DNA from: Laccaria trichodermophora
Taxonomy: Eukaryota; Basidiomycota; Agaricomycetes; Agaricales; Hydnangiaceae
Direction of reading: 5' to 3'
NCBI GenBank assembly: GCA_018417955.1
Contig: JACTVC010000023.1
Coordinates: forward strand, 486,875 to 550,874
DNA length: 64,000 nt
Shown piece by piece: positions 22,612-32,200 of this stretch. The translations under genes and the position numbers were made by a program. The notes below the pieces were generated by a model. That model did no database searches. It was not told the DNA's origin and saw nothing but the letters and a program-made list of their open reading frames with translations. How positions within the stretch are numbered: the first letter of the stretch is position 1; the number at the start of each line of letters is the position of its first letter.

Positions 22612-23805
22612 TGTAACGGACGTGACCCTCAATATCACTTTCTACCTGATCTCGGTTCCAGTCCTCTCATCTTCGCGCTTACGCGCTCATCACCTTTCGG
22701 CCCATCCGCAAACGCTTATGCGTCGTATACCCCCACTAGTAGCTGCACTCTACATCGATGTATTTATGGCAGCTGCCGTGGCAAAACTTGATCAGCTACC
22801 GTGAGGGAATGAAATGAAATTTCATTGATTCACGGCACCCATTTCATTCAAAATGATTCATTCTGTTTCATTGATTCACGGCAACTGTTTCATTCATTTC
22901 ATTTCATTGATTCACAGAAATTACTTCATTTTTCATTTCATTCCACCACGGCAACTGTTTCATTCATTCCTTTATTGTTAGAGCTGGGAAAATTATTATG
23001 TAATTGATGTAAAATATTAAAGTGCCTTATTTGGCAACAGTATGCCTATCTTGTTATGTATTTGAGCCTCAAATGCAAAAGTACTCCCATATGGCCTCCC
23101 ACACCACTGCAGTAGGGCACAACACATATCAGGCATAATTGTATATTATTTCCTTATTTAGGTGTGTATTAAAACATCGAAATTGTTGCCTGAAAGATTG
23201 AAACAAAAATGAAATAAAGAATGAAACAAAAATTCCATGGTAAGAATGAAACAAAAAATGAAACAAAGAATGAAATAGTTGCCAGGAATAAATGAAACAG
23301 AATAAATTTCATTCTTCCTGGTAGGAATGAAGAAAGGATTGAAACGAAATGGAATGAAACAAAAACGATTTCATTCTCCACGGCAATGAATGAAAAAAAA
23401 TGAAACAGTTGCCGGGAATGAATGAAACAGAATAAATTATCTCAAATGAAACAGGTGCCGTGAATGAATGAAAACTTTGCATTTCATTCATTCACAGTAG
23501 CTGATCAAGTTTTTTTATGGCAGCTGCCATAACTACATCATGTAATTGGCAGCTACCAGTCATACCCCTGGACATCACCCTTCCTACCAACCTCCCTTTT
23601 CACATGTACTTTCTCCCCCTTGGCCTTAGTAACCAGTCCCCTATTCCATTACCCTTGACCCTACCTACCTACAGTATATAAGACCTGTCTGTATCCCATA
23701 CATCCCCCAGAAGTGAATACAGAGTCATTCAAACAGTCTGTTGTTCGCGTATGCCGATTCCCCTGCTCCGTCACTTCCCAGTCACGGAGTCACGAAATCG
23801 TCACA
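22612..23805 (+). repeat. 3' LTR of element B, split by a MITE
   Basis: Starts TGTAACGGACGTGACC and ends TCACA, followed by the target duplication GTCAC. It matches the 5' LTR closely once the 828 bp insertion at 22734-23561 is removed. The TATATAA box of the 5' LTR is conserved near 23675. Confidence 0.85.
22734..23561. mobile_element. Foldback-type MITE with TTTCATT arrays
   Basis: 828 bp. The ends read CACTAGTAGCTGC and, in reverse, GACTGGTAGCTGCC, with imperfect inverted similarity over about 85 bp. It is flanked by ATACCCC on both sides (22727-22733 and 23562-23568; 8 bp if one mismatch is allowed). The interior is built from TTTCATT/AATGAAA repeats, in one orientation on the left and the opposite on the right, interspersed with CACGGCAA. 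No coding potential. Its ends resemble those of the large foldback at 25359-43611. Confidence 0.8.
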
Positions 23806-23810
23806 GTCAC

Positions 23811-24046
23811 AGTCAACGTTGATCAAAACTGCCTCACGACTTCGTTCAAGAGGTGTCAGATCCGGCGATGCTGGACGTCAGATCTGTCACGAGAGTTTGA
23901 CAGTGGCCATTTCCGAGCTTCGGCATTTCAACGGCATTAGCAGTCGCATCAAACAAGATACAACTCCGCTATGTAGACGTCCAAATGTAAGCTCGACGAC
24001 GCGAGTATTGAATGTTAAGTAAGTATTAGAATTTGGTATCTACAAA
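23811..24046 (+). other. Flank of element B, possible exon remnant
   Basis: CpG-rich host-like DNA directly after the target duplication of element B. An open plus-strand stretch to about 24020 ends near a TAAGTATTAG sequence that could be a donor, but no partner exon was found. Confidence 0.25.
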
Positions 24047-24469
24047 TCAATAGAAAATGTCCATTTGTTGTTGGTAAAAATGGGAACTGGGTGTTTCCAA
24101 AGCAAATGGTATTGCTAAGGATGGATGTTGCGTTGGTTGAGTGTGATTCCGAGGTCGTCGAGGAGAATCACCATGCAAATCACGAACTGTTGGTAAGCGA
24201 TTCATGTGGCGGACATCGTGAGTTAATTGCGCGATGGCAGAATTACCGATGCGATCCTCAGGTATACCTAATTTATCCTCCTCCTCCGGCAAAATAGAAA
24301 TCTTGTCAGAAAACTTCTTGTAGTCTCCTCGCCGTTCCCATGAAGCATGCCGTTCTTGAAGATGCCTGTATATATTGTACTTCCAGTGAATCTCGGAACA
24401 GAAATCACATTTAATAGGTATGTTTGTGCAGGCTTTCTTTGCGGTCATCTTTGCAGCGGCGTGAATCAT
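24047..24469 (-). CDS. C2H2 zinc-finger protein fragment
   Basis: A 140-codon ATG frame (MIHAAAKMTAKK). It contains one zinc-finger-like unit, CDFCSEIHWKYNIYRHLQER followed by H: C-x2-C, then two histidines with the spacing of a C2H2 finger. The tail is polar and probably disordered. The frame stays open for a few codons upstream of the ATG, so this is probably the C-terminal part of a larger decayed gene. From memory, single fingers of this sort occur in fungal transposon-associated proteins, but that is not tested. It lies in DNA between the two preserved pieces of the inverted duplication. Confidence 0.4.
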   Translation of the reverse strand: MIHAAAKMTAKKACTNIPIKCDFCSEIHWKYNIYRHLQERHASWERRGDYKKFSDKISILPEEEDKLGIPEDRIGNSAIAQLTHDVRHMNRLPTVRDLHGDSPRRPRNHTQPTQHPSLAIPFALETPSSHFYQQQMDIFY

Positions 24470-24779
24470 GAAATTGTAGGCCTTTCAGCATGTGGAATAT
24501 TTGACAAAGAATGTGAAGAGGAAGAGACACTATTTACAGTATCAGTGAGGCATGTTGGATGAATGAGTGTTGGGAAAGACGCGTCTCGTTTAGGAGGCGC
24601 GACGCGTCAAAGATAAAGGAGGTGACTCTACATTACAATTTGATTCCTACGTCGTTGCCGACTTGCCGAATTTTCCGGTTGTTCTACGGCTATGTGTAAC
24701 CGGTGGCTGTACCCCCCCCCCCCCCACCCGTGGGACTCAACGTGTGGGATCGGTGAATCTGACACCTCTTGACTTCGTT

Positions 24780-25320
24780 CATCACAACTGTCATCTCTCC
24801 TGGCTAAGCCTAGACGCCCCAAGGACGCTCATCTCTTTTCCTCTACAGAAGGACCCATGGTCTGGTCCTTCGCACTGTTTCTAGGAGGATCGGGCGTCGT
24901 TGAGCCTCGTTGAGCCACCTTTTCGATGTGAACGCAATTCGTACAAGTCAATGTGGTGCGTATTCTTTCCTCATCTGCCAATATTCTCATAATCTGTTCG
25001 TTAGTCCACAGGTTGACTTAACGTAACCATTCCAACGTCCCCATCCTCCCTGGACACAGTACTGCCGCCTAAGCATTGGATGACCCACCGGCGATTTTCT
25101 ATGGGTCGTCGATGTCCTTTCGTCTGCCACATCTCCCAACACACTGCCCTCTTGCCGAATCCTGGTTGTTCTGCAGTGGCGCAAATAAATGAAATTGTTA
25201 CTAATCCAATATACAGGGCGCTCTCGAATGCGCATAGGTCAATAGGTTGACGGTCTTGATGGATCGATAAACGATGGTAAGGAATGTTTTGCCATTCTAG
25301 ATCCGTTCATCCCCTCATTC
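24780..25320 (+). pseudogene. Inverted, decayed copy of the locus at 5880-6330
   Basis: Read on plus, this matches the minus strand of 5880-6330: shared blocks include GTTGACTTA, TCTTTTCGTCTGCCACA-type runs, CTGCAGTGGCGCAAAT and GGTAAGGAATGTT. It has extra stops (for example after VDGLDGS) and indels relative to the other copy. It is the continuation of arm B of the duplication after removal of the element B nest, and is itself interrupted at 25351 by the foldback element. Confidence 0.55.
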
Positions 25321-25453
25321 ACACATGATCTAGTTGGCCAACTATGCGACGTCCAAAGGAGTGGTAGCTACCACTTTTATGATAAGATACAGCCAAGTGC
25401 CTGCACACCGACATCCACACTGCCTAATGAATTTATGAAATGAGAAGAGTAGG

Positions 25454-25782
25454 TGTGAAATGGTGTCCAAGACTTCTCGCGTAGTAAGTCTTGAGGAGAA
25501 GTTGAGGGTGGCTGACGACGTGTCAGCGCTTATCCCGGTAAGTGAGCAGTTGCAGGGTGCTCAGCCGGCCGGACGTGTTGTTTGTAAGGAACGCGAGCAC
25601 GTTAAGCTCGCGTAGACGTGAGACGTTAGTCAACGTGCATGGGACGCAAATGGTAATGATTCAAAAGATAAAAACTAACCCTAAGGTAGGGTTCTACTAC
25701 TATATACAAATAACAAATATGTACAACGGAATATAACGGCGCGTGATGTCAATGGTGGAGTCCATAATACTACTACTTCACA
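25454..25782 (-). repeat. 3' LTR of chromovirus A
   Basis: 329 bp, equal in length to the other LTR. A 7 bp stem, CGCGAGC (25592-25598) with GCTCGCG (25606-25612), could fold as a hairpin in RNA. On plus the LTR begins TGTGAAATGG and ends CTTCACA. Confidence 0.93.
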
Positions 25783-25793
25783 AAGCCCCCCAC
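25783..25793 (-). promoter_or_regulatory. Candidate polypurine tract of chromovirus A
   Basis: In minus sense GTGGGGGGCTT directly precedes the 3' LTR, a usual position for the plus-strand primer of reverse transcription. Confidence 0.55.
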
Positions 25794-25807
25794 ATCAGTA
25801 GCCGTGT

Positions 25808-28414
25808 TTACGAGTTCTGTTGTTGCTTGGCTTTATGTTTCCGATGCCTCTGTCCACCTCGCGAACGCTGAGGACGCTCGACTCGTTCTTCCAAGGTTAC
25901 GGCAGCTCGATGAAGTAGTGATACGTCCGGAGCGGGAGTAGACGGACCTGGCGAGGTTAACCGAGCCTCAAGAGGGATGGAGGTTGAACTAGGACCGTCC
26001 ATGGGGTCGTCAGCGTTAGGAGCTTCAATAGAGAGCGGTCGTGTCCATGAGTGGGTAGCGTCTCGAGCTGCTCCATTAAAAATAGTTTCCGTCATGAAAT
26101 GGCCGATAACCAGGGAACCGTCAGCCATAGTTCTGTGCGTAAGATAACCTCGTAGCCGACACGCATCGTCATTGCTCTTCATATCCACCCAAATAAGAGA
26201 GACGTCTTGCACGACCGTCCTGAACATCTTGTTGATCCAGACGAAGTGAGACGAGACCGCCATGCTGTAGAACCAAACACGACAAGTCTCCCAATCTGGC
26301 GGTAATCCCTCGAAGCACAGAAAGCGTGAATCGGTAGAGTGATTTCCCAGAGTAGCGAATTTAGCTTGTACGACGGTTACTGGTAAGCTTGATCCGGTTA
26401 ACGGGAGGGATGTAGTTTCCTGGGAGGCTGCCGCGTTCTTCGTCCGCGATAATACGGCATCCGAACTCTTCATCTTCTTGGGCTGGCTTTCATCTTTGGA
26501 AACGGGTAGTCCTGGGCCGGGACTAAGTGCTCGGGGTCGTCGGCCAAACTGATTCTTCATAGTCTGTGTCTCTTGGTCTTGAGCGGTATAAGGCTTCGAC
26601 CGATGAGCTCTCGGTTCAGTGGGGATAGACTTCAGTGGAGCGGTTTGCAACGTGGAGCTTTCTGATGGTACTCGATTGGGCGCAGGAGTGGACTTATGAG
26701 ATACAACGGGCGGCAGCGAATTCCGTGCTATAGAAGGATGGACGACCTTCTCCTTTCCTTTGGCTGAGAGTTTCTTCAGAGGGAGATCGTTGACGGATGG
26801 GGTTGGAGCCCGCTGGCCGACCGTTCCTTTCGAAGCCGTCCTTTTGGTGTATATCCATCGCGATGCTTCGTGGTCTCGTGTAATCTTATCCCTGTTCATT
26901 TCGACGAATCGTGCTCTTGGGGCGGGGAATCCGAATTTTTCTATGTCGGATACAGCGCCAGACGGAGTTTCCACACCTTCAAAAAAGAAAATCTCCCTCC
27001 GCTTTTCCCTATCATAGCACACTCTTTCGCAATCTTCTGGTCTGGACGGCTCGAGACAGAAATAGTAGCAATCCTGGGCTACGTCACGTTCTTTCCAAAA
27101 TGACCACTTCCCATCAGAGACGGCCATCACAGCAGGGGGTACTATCCAGTCCACTCTGTCTGCTGCTAACGATCGAATCTCCACAGCTGGAACTTCGACG
27201 ACATGTTTGGAAGTCGAAGCGACGGAACCGCGTGTTACACCCTCGGGACGTCGAGCTTGCTCAACGGGTCGCATTACTACCTCTGGAACCTCGTTCAAGA
27301 GCCTGTGTTTAACTCCGTCCCATCCCTGAGTCGCAGGGTCTGAGTTAACGCGATCTCCCGCTGATAACGTGGGTGAGCCCGATGGTATCCCCTCTCTTGC
27401 TCTCTCGCTGCTAAACGATGCTCTGTTTTTATAGGCGACGTGGTCGTAGGCGTTACTCTTCGGAGCGAGGTGTTGCACGTCCGTCAAAGCGACGAATTCT
27501 TGATTCTTAGGATCTTCCTTGTAGGCGTATGATTCCGTGAGGGGGACTTCGTGTATAATGAAGCACGGGACCCTGTTCTTCAGAAGCCAGTAGACGTGCT
27601 CCTCCTTGGCACCATTGATCCATGCTCCTAGGATTTCCTCTACAGCGTAAGGCGTCTCCGTCATCCATTCCTTCGTCGTCGCTTCTCTCTGGTCTCTCCT
27701 CACGATAGACATAGCTTTCAGCCACGCATCTTTCAACTTCAAACCTCTCTGCACTCGAGTCACCAAATCCACGGCGTCCACAAAATGGTGCTCGCCCCCC
27801 AACTCTCTAACATCACTCTCGTTTGGATATCGCGGTCTATCTTCCCAGTAAGCTTGCTTCACGTTGGCTATGACGGTCATGGTGGATATAGCCGCGTCGA
27901 GTTCGAAATTGCACGTCGTGAGTTGGATAAGGAGAGCCGTGTCCAGTCGCCCTAGGTCTTTTATTCCATTTCTGGGCGAGGAACTAACCCAAGCGATCGC
28001 TAGGGATGTATTCTCGACTTCATCGAGAGCCCTTCGATCTCGCTTTACGAACGGCAACCAAGGCTGCAACGGATTATAATGTTGCGGAGACTTTGTGGGG
28101 TCGAATCGTCCAAGGTGACCGTCGAAGCGTCTTTTCATCTTATCCTCTTCCATAACAACTTCGTGCCCAGGAGCTCGGATACCCGGGTAATACGCGTCAA
28201 TCAGGGAGTTGGGGGACCATATCAGCCACGTTTTGCCCGACGTAGACACTAATCGGCTGTGAACGCGAGAGAAAGGAGGCAGGATTAGGGGTAGGGTATC
28301 ATCGACCACTGGTAGTTCGAAGTATCCTGAAAGGCTCTTCCTTCGTATCGTGTCGTATATCCGCGCATCGTAACCGTTAGGAGCGGGGGTGTGCGTGAAT
28401 TTCGTGCCCATCAT
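25808..28414 (-). CDS. Large extra 3' ORF of chromovirus A, unknown function
   Basis: 868 residues from ATG. It lies downstream of pol in the same sense and ends 25 bp before the 3' LTR. Residues 60-300 match the partial ORF at 62967-64000: WSPNS, RRFDGHLGRFDPT (about 95-107), and ILGAWINGAKEEH with NRVPCFIIHEVP (about 261-291). A long polar linker (about 320-680) precedes a compact region at about 697-775 (FLCFEGLPPDW, then SLIWVDMKSNDDACRLRGY) whose strand-helix pattern resembles an RRM fold. The C-terminus is basic (SRGGQRHRKHK). I infer an RNA- or nucleic-acid-binding accessory protein. No membrane segments are seen, so an envelope-type protein is unlikely. Confidence 0.7.
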   Translation of the reverse strand: MMGTKFTHTPAPNGYDARIYDTIRRKSLSGYFELPVVDDTLPLILPPFSRVHSRLVSTSGKTWLIWSPNSLIDAYYPGIRAPGHEVVMEEDKMKRRFDGHLGRFDPTKSPQHYNPLQPWLPFVKRDRRALDEVENTSLAIAWVSSSPRNGIKDLGRLDTALLIQLTTCNFELDAAISTMTVIANVKQAYWEDRPRYPNESDVRELGGEHHFVDAVDLVTRVQRGLKLKDAWLKAMSIVRRDQREATTKEWMTETPYAVEEILGAWINGAKEEHVYWLLKNRVPCFIIHEVPLTESYAYKEDPKNQEFVALTDVQHLAPKSNAYDHVAYKNRASFSSERAREGIPSGSPTLSAGDRVNSDPATQGWDGVKHRLLNEVPEVVMRPVEQARRPEGVTRGSVASTSKHVVEVPAVEIRSLAADRVDWIVPPAVMAVSDGKWSFWKERDVAQDCYYFCLEPSRPEDCERVCYDREKRREIFFFEGVETPSGAVSDIEKFGFPAPRARFVEMNRDKITRDHEASRWIYTKRTASKGTVGQRAPTPSVNDLPLKKLSAKGKEKVVHPSIARNSLPPVVSHKSTPAPNRVPSESSTLQTAPLKSIPTEPRAHRSKPYTAQDQETQTMKNQFGRRPRALSPGPGLPVSKDESQPKKMKSSDAVLSRTKNAAASQETTSLPLTGSSLPVTVVQAKFATLGNHSTDSRFLCFEGLPPDWETCRVWFYSMAVSSHFVWINKMFRTVVQDVSLIWVDMKSNDDACRLRGYLTHRTMADGSLVIGHFMTETIFNGAARDATHSWTRPLSIEAPNADDPMDGPSSTSIPLEARLTSPGPSTPAPDVSLLHRAAVTLEERVERPQRSRGGQRHRKHKAKQQQNS

Positions 28415-28727
28415 GGTAACTTCTAGCCTCTGCGAGTCTAATGCTTTAATCGATGAAAATGCGAAGATAGCGGAAAGGGTGAGAGCGAGGGTAAGAGTAA
28501 GTGATCATTATAGCTTACTCCCACGACCACGTTCGCGTATTGTATACTAACAACTTGTTCAAATATACTACAAATAATGAATGATGACGGGGATAGTAGA
28601 AGGGTTCTCGCGTGGATTCTTGAAGTATAACGGGTTCTTGTGTGATGATTTCGGAACGAAACAGCTCTCGTGTGAATATTCATGATCAGATAAAAGACGA
28701 AGCGTCTCTTTACTTCCGACATTCTTT

Positions 28728-29117
28728 CTACTTCCACCACCACCACCAACGACGCCGTTTTGGAAAGGCTATTCGCACAATTAACCACTCATCCCTCATT
28801 CCCTCATACAGTGCCCATCCTTCCACCTCTACAACTTTCAGAAGCTTAACAGAACCATAACCTCCTGGTAGGTATACCCAAGGCTTGTCTCGGAGGTCGC
28901 ACATACTGAGCGTAACAGATTTCCAGCAGTTGATTGAAGGGAAGGGATTATCTTTTCCAAAACGGACGATGTCTACCCAGGGAATATCAAGTGGTATGGT
29001 TGGCATAGGCAGAAGGTCCTGGTAGTCATGTGGGACTTTAATGCAGCATAAAGGATTGGGGCATAGAGAGTAATCCTTGACATGTACTGGGGAAGGGTAG
29101 GCAGGGGAATTGGACAT
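28728..29117 (-). CDS. Small ORF between pol and the 3' ORF of chromovirus A
   Basis: 129 residues from the ATG at 29117 (MSNSPAYPSPVHVKDY). The frame also extends upstream without ATG. It includes paired cysteines (LCPNPLCCIK), IPWVDIVRFGKDNPFPS and a C-terminal KRRR followed by five tryptophans encoded by a CCA/CCG-rich repeat. No family is recognised. It could be a captured fragment or a noncoding open stretch; there is no second copy in the window to test conservation. Confidence 0.35.
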   Translation of the reverse strand: MSNSPAYPSPVHVKDYSLCPNPLCCIKVPHDYQDLLPMPTIPLDIPWVDIVRFGKDNPFPSINCWKSVTLSMCDLRDKPWVYLPGGYGSVKLLKVVEVEGWALYEGMRDEWLIVRIAFPKRRRWWWWWK

Positions 29118-29283
29118 AGTAATGAGCGTGGGTTGGTAGGACTGAGACTTGTGGTGGTTATGTATATGTGGCAATTCTAGTTCTGATTCTTAGAGAGAAA
29201 GGTGCTTCAATTTTTCCTTAAAACTCAGCGGTGTTTGAATTTTCGCTTAGTTCCTATGAAAGACCAAGGACCCTTTACTAGAT

Positions 29284-32200
29284 CTAGTTTAGTCCCAACT
29301 TATCAAGGTAATCTCTTTTAATCTCCAGGGAATTGCGTAAGTCGGCTTCTGAGACCCAGGAGTCGGCTTCCGGTCCATATCCCACCCATCTAACTCTAAA
29401 CATCCTTCGATTACCCTTCTTTTTGCCTGTTACTTTATGCCCCAGAATGGCTTCGACTTCGTACTCTTCGCTCGGCATGAAATCTCTGGTGGGGGGTAGT
29501 GTGGCACGGTCCTTGAACTCTTCAGAAGATAGCTTGTACTTTTTAAGGTGTTCGATATTGATTACGGGATGCATGGGGTAGGTATCCGGCAGTCTGAGTC
29601 GGTAGACGTTGGGGTTAATGCGCTCCATTACTTCAAACAGCCCAATCATTCTTTGTACAAGTTTCCTGCCAGTGCCCTCGACTTCCACTAGTTTCAGCGT
29701 ATGCGGATTGACTAGTACCAAATCACCCGGATTAATTTCCTCAACGGGTCGCCTATTCTTATTAAAGGCTTTGGCTTGCCGCTGTTGCGCTAATACCAGG
29801 GCATCCCTCGCTTGTTCCCTTCGAAGCTCGATTGTTTTGACGTATTCTTCTCCTTGATAACTCGGGAGGAAGGTAACTCCAGAAATTCCTTGTCCTAATA
29901 GAATCTCTCCTGTCGATATCTTGGGATGATAATTAAGCAGTAATCCGTTTGGAGTGTCTTCAGTGGAAGAGTGTCTAGCGGAATTGTAGGCGAACGCTAG
30001 GACGGATAACCATTCCGACCAGGAACTACGGTCATGGGATACATAAGCTCTTAGCATCTGCTCTATCGTAGCGTTGAGGATTTCGGTCTGCCCATCAGTC
30101 TGAGGGTGATGAGAGGAGGATAATGCCATCTTGGCGCCGTGTAGCGCTACCACCGTTCTCCAGAAGCCAGTCGCCCAGCGACAATCGCGGTCTGCAATAA
30201 TTCTGTGAGGCATCCCGTACACATGTACCACTCTTTCAACGAACAGCTTCGCGAATCCTTCTTGTGACAGAGTATCGTGCGTGGGTATGAAGATTCCGAA
30301 TTTAGTGAATTTGTCGACGATTACTAATATTGCGGTGTACTTTTCGGGGCCCGAGGGTGGTAGTCCAGTAATGAGGTCTAGAGATACTGTTTCGAATGGT
30401 CGAGAAGGGATATGTGAGGGACGTAGCGCGCCCATCTTCTTAGAGCGATTGAACTTGGTCTTCTGACACACGTCACAAGTCTCACAGAATTTCTCAGTAC
30501 TGCGGTTCATGCCTTTCCAGAAGAACAATTCTCTAACTCGTTCCAGCGTTTTGACGTATCCTCCGTGAGCGGCTTCATGCGGGGCTTCGTGAATCCACTC
30601 TAGCACAAATTGTACCTGAGATCGAGGGACACAGAGTCTAGTCTCCCAGCGAGCGTCAATAAAGTAGAGTAACCCGTTTGAGCCTTTACGAAAATGAGAT
30701 GGGGTGATGGCAACGCGCGGGTTCGGGATTTCCTCCGCATAGTATTGCTTGAAGAATGGATCTTCTTCGTAACCTTTCGCGAAGTCGTTTATAACCTCAG
30801 GACTCAAGGCTACTAGTAAGTGGGCTTTACTTTCCCATTCCTCTTCTTTTCCTTCTGGGAGCGCGTCTAACGGATAAGACCATTGGTCAATTTCTGGGAA
30901 GGCTTTCGGTAAAACTTCCTCTTCGTTCTTAGACTCCATTCCAACAGCGTACGCCTGTGCGTCAAGCAAGTCCTCCCACCACCATGCTGTAAAAGCTGCT
31001 TTGCGAGCCGCTGATTTGCCCATACGATCTTCCGCTTCCTGCGCAACCTTTCGCTTTTCGTTGTCGGAGCTAATGGACTGTAAGTTGTCTCGAACCGGGG
31101 AGCTATGCTGCGGAGTCCTTGGTAGTCTAGATAGCGGGTCTACGTTGGAGTGCACGCGGCCTGGTCTGTGCACAATCTTCAGACCAGGGTAGGCTGCGAA
31201 TACTGCCCCCCATGCAGCTAGTCTCCGGTTAGCGTTTTCGTACACCCTCGCCCACTGCAAAGCAGCATGATCCGTGATGAGTAGGACCTGCTCTCCCTCG
31301 ATGAACGGCTGAAACTTCACTAAGGCTTCCTTTGCTCCTAATGCCTCCCTTTCTGTCGTGCTGTAATTCCGCTCCGCTGATTTAAGGGTTCGGCTCCAGT
31401 ACGCTATGACTCGCTCGACGTGCACTACAGTTTCGTCCAGAGTAGCCCCCCAGGCTGCACCTGGCTCGCCTTCCTCGTAACCTGTGGCAAATGACCGGAA
31501 CAAGCTCGGAATAGGAGCACTGGCTTCCCATGCTTTTTGTAATCGGTCGTACACTTGCGTGCCCTTCAAGTCGCTCACCAGGATAGGCTGCACTTGCTGT
31601 AAACATGCTCCAAGGGCTATATCGGAAGCGTCGGTGTACAGCCGATACGGGCGTCCCTGAATTGGATGGCCCAGCACTGGAGCTCTCGATAGAGTCTCCT
31701 TTGCTTCGTGAAAAGCCAGCTCATGCTCCGCATCCCAGTGCCACTTAACTCCTTTTTTCAACAATGCAAATAATGGCGCGGCGATAAATGAATAATAAGG
31801 AATATACTGTGAAAAATAAACAACCATGCCCAGAAATTTTTGTAAGTCCGCCACAGACGTTGGACGTTCCAGATCCAATATAGCTTTCACTTTCTCCTGA
31901 TGGGTTGACAACCCTAAGCGCGACACCTTCTGTCCCAGCAGCAAAATTGACGCATATCCCACAAAGCACTTTGAGGGAGACAAAGTAACTCCGGCTTTAG
32001 CGATCGCTCCCAGGACCATATCAAGGTGTGTAAGGTGCTCTTCCCAGGATTTCGAAAATATTACGATGTCGTCGATGTAAACCAAGGCGAAGAGCCAGAG
32101 GTACGGAGATAAAATCCCTTGCATGAGACGTTGAAAAATGGAGGGACCATTGCGCAGGCCAAATGGCATTCTACGGAATTGCCACAATCCCAAGTGACAT

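Larger units (their letters stand above)
12399..23805 (+). mobile_element. LTR retrotransposon B, gag-only relic with nested insertions
   Basis: The LTRs begin TGTAACGG and end in TCACA, and a 5 bp target duplication GTCAC flanks the whole (12394-12398 and 23806-23810). After the nested insertions are removed, each LTR is about 359 bp and the interior about 4.25 kb. The interior holds a gag-like pseudogene with a CCHC knuckle but no protease, reverse transcriptase or integrase that I can see, so the element is probably non-autonomous or deleted. Nested elements: Tc1/mariner at 12403-16735 in the 5' LTR, a 1260 bp TIR element at 20001-21260, and an 828 bp MITE at 22734-23561 in the 3' LTR. Boundaries were read directly from repeated ends and duplications. 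Confidence 0.85.

Noticed and set aside
24707..24727. Long C homopolymer run
   Set aside because: Simple slippage-prone tract in decayed DNA; no function suggested.
25808..28414. Envelope gene interpretation of the extra 3' ORF of chromovirus A
   Set aside because: No signal peptide, no membrane segments and no cysteine-rich ectodomain; the C-terminal part looks like a nucleic-acid-binding fold.
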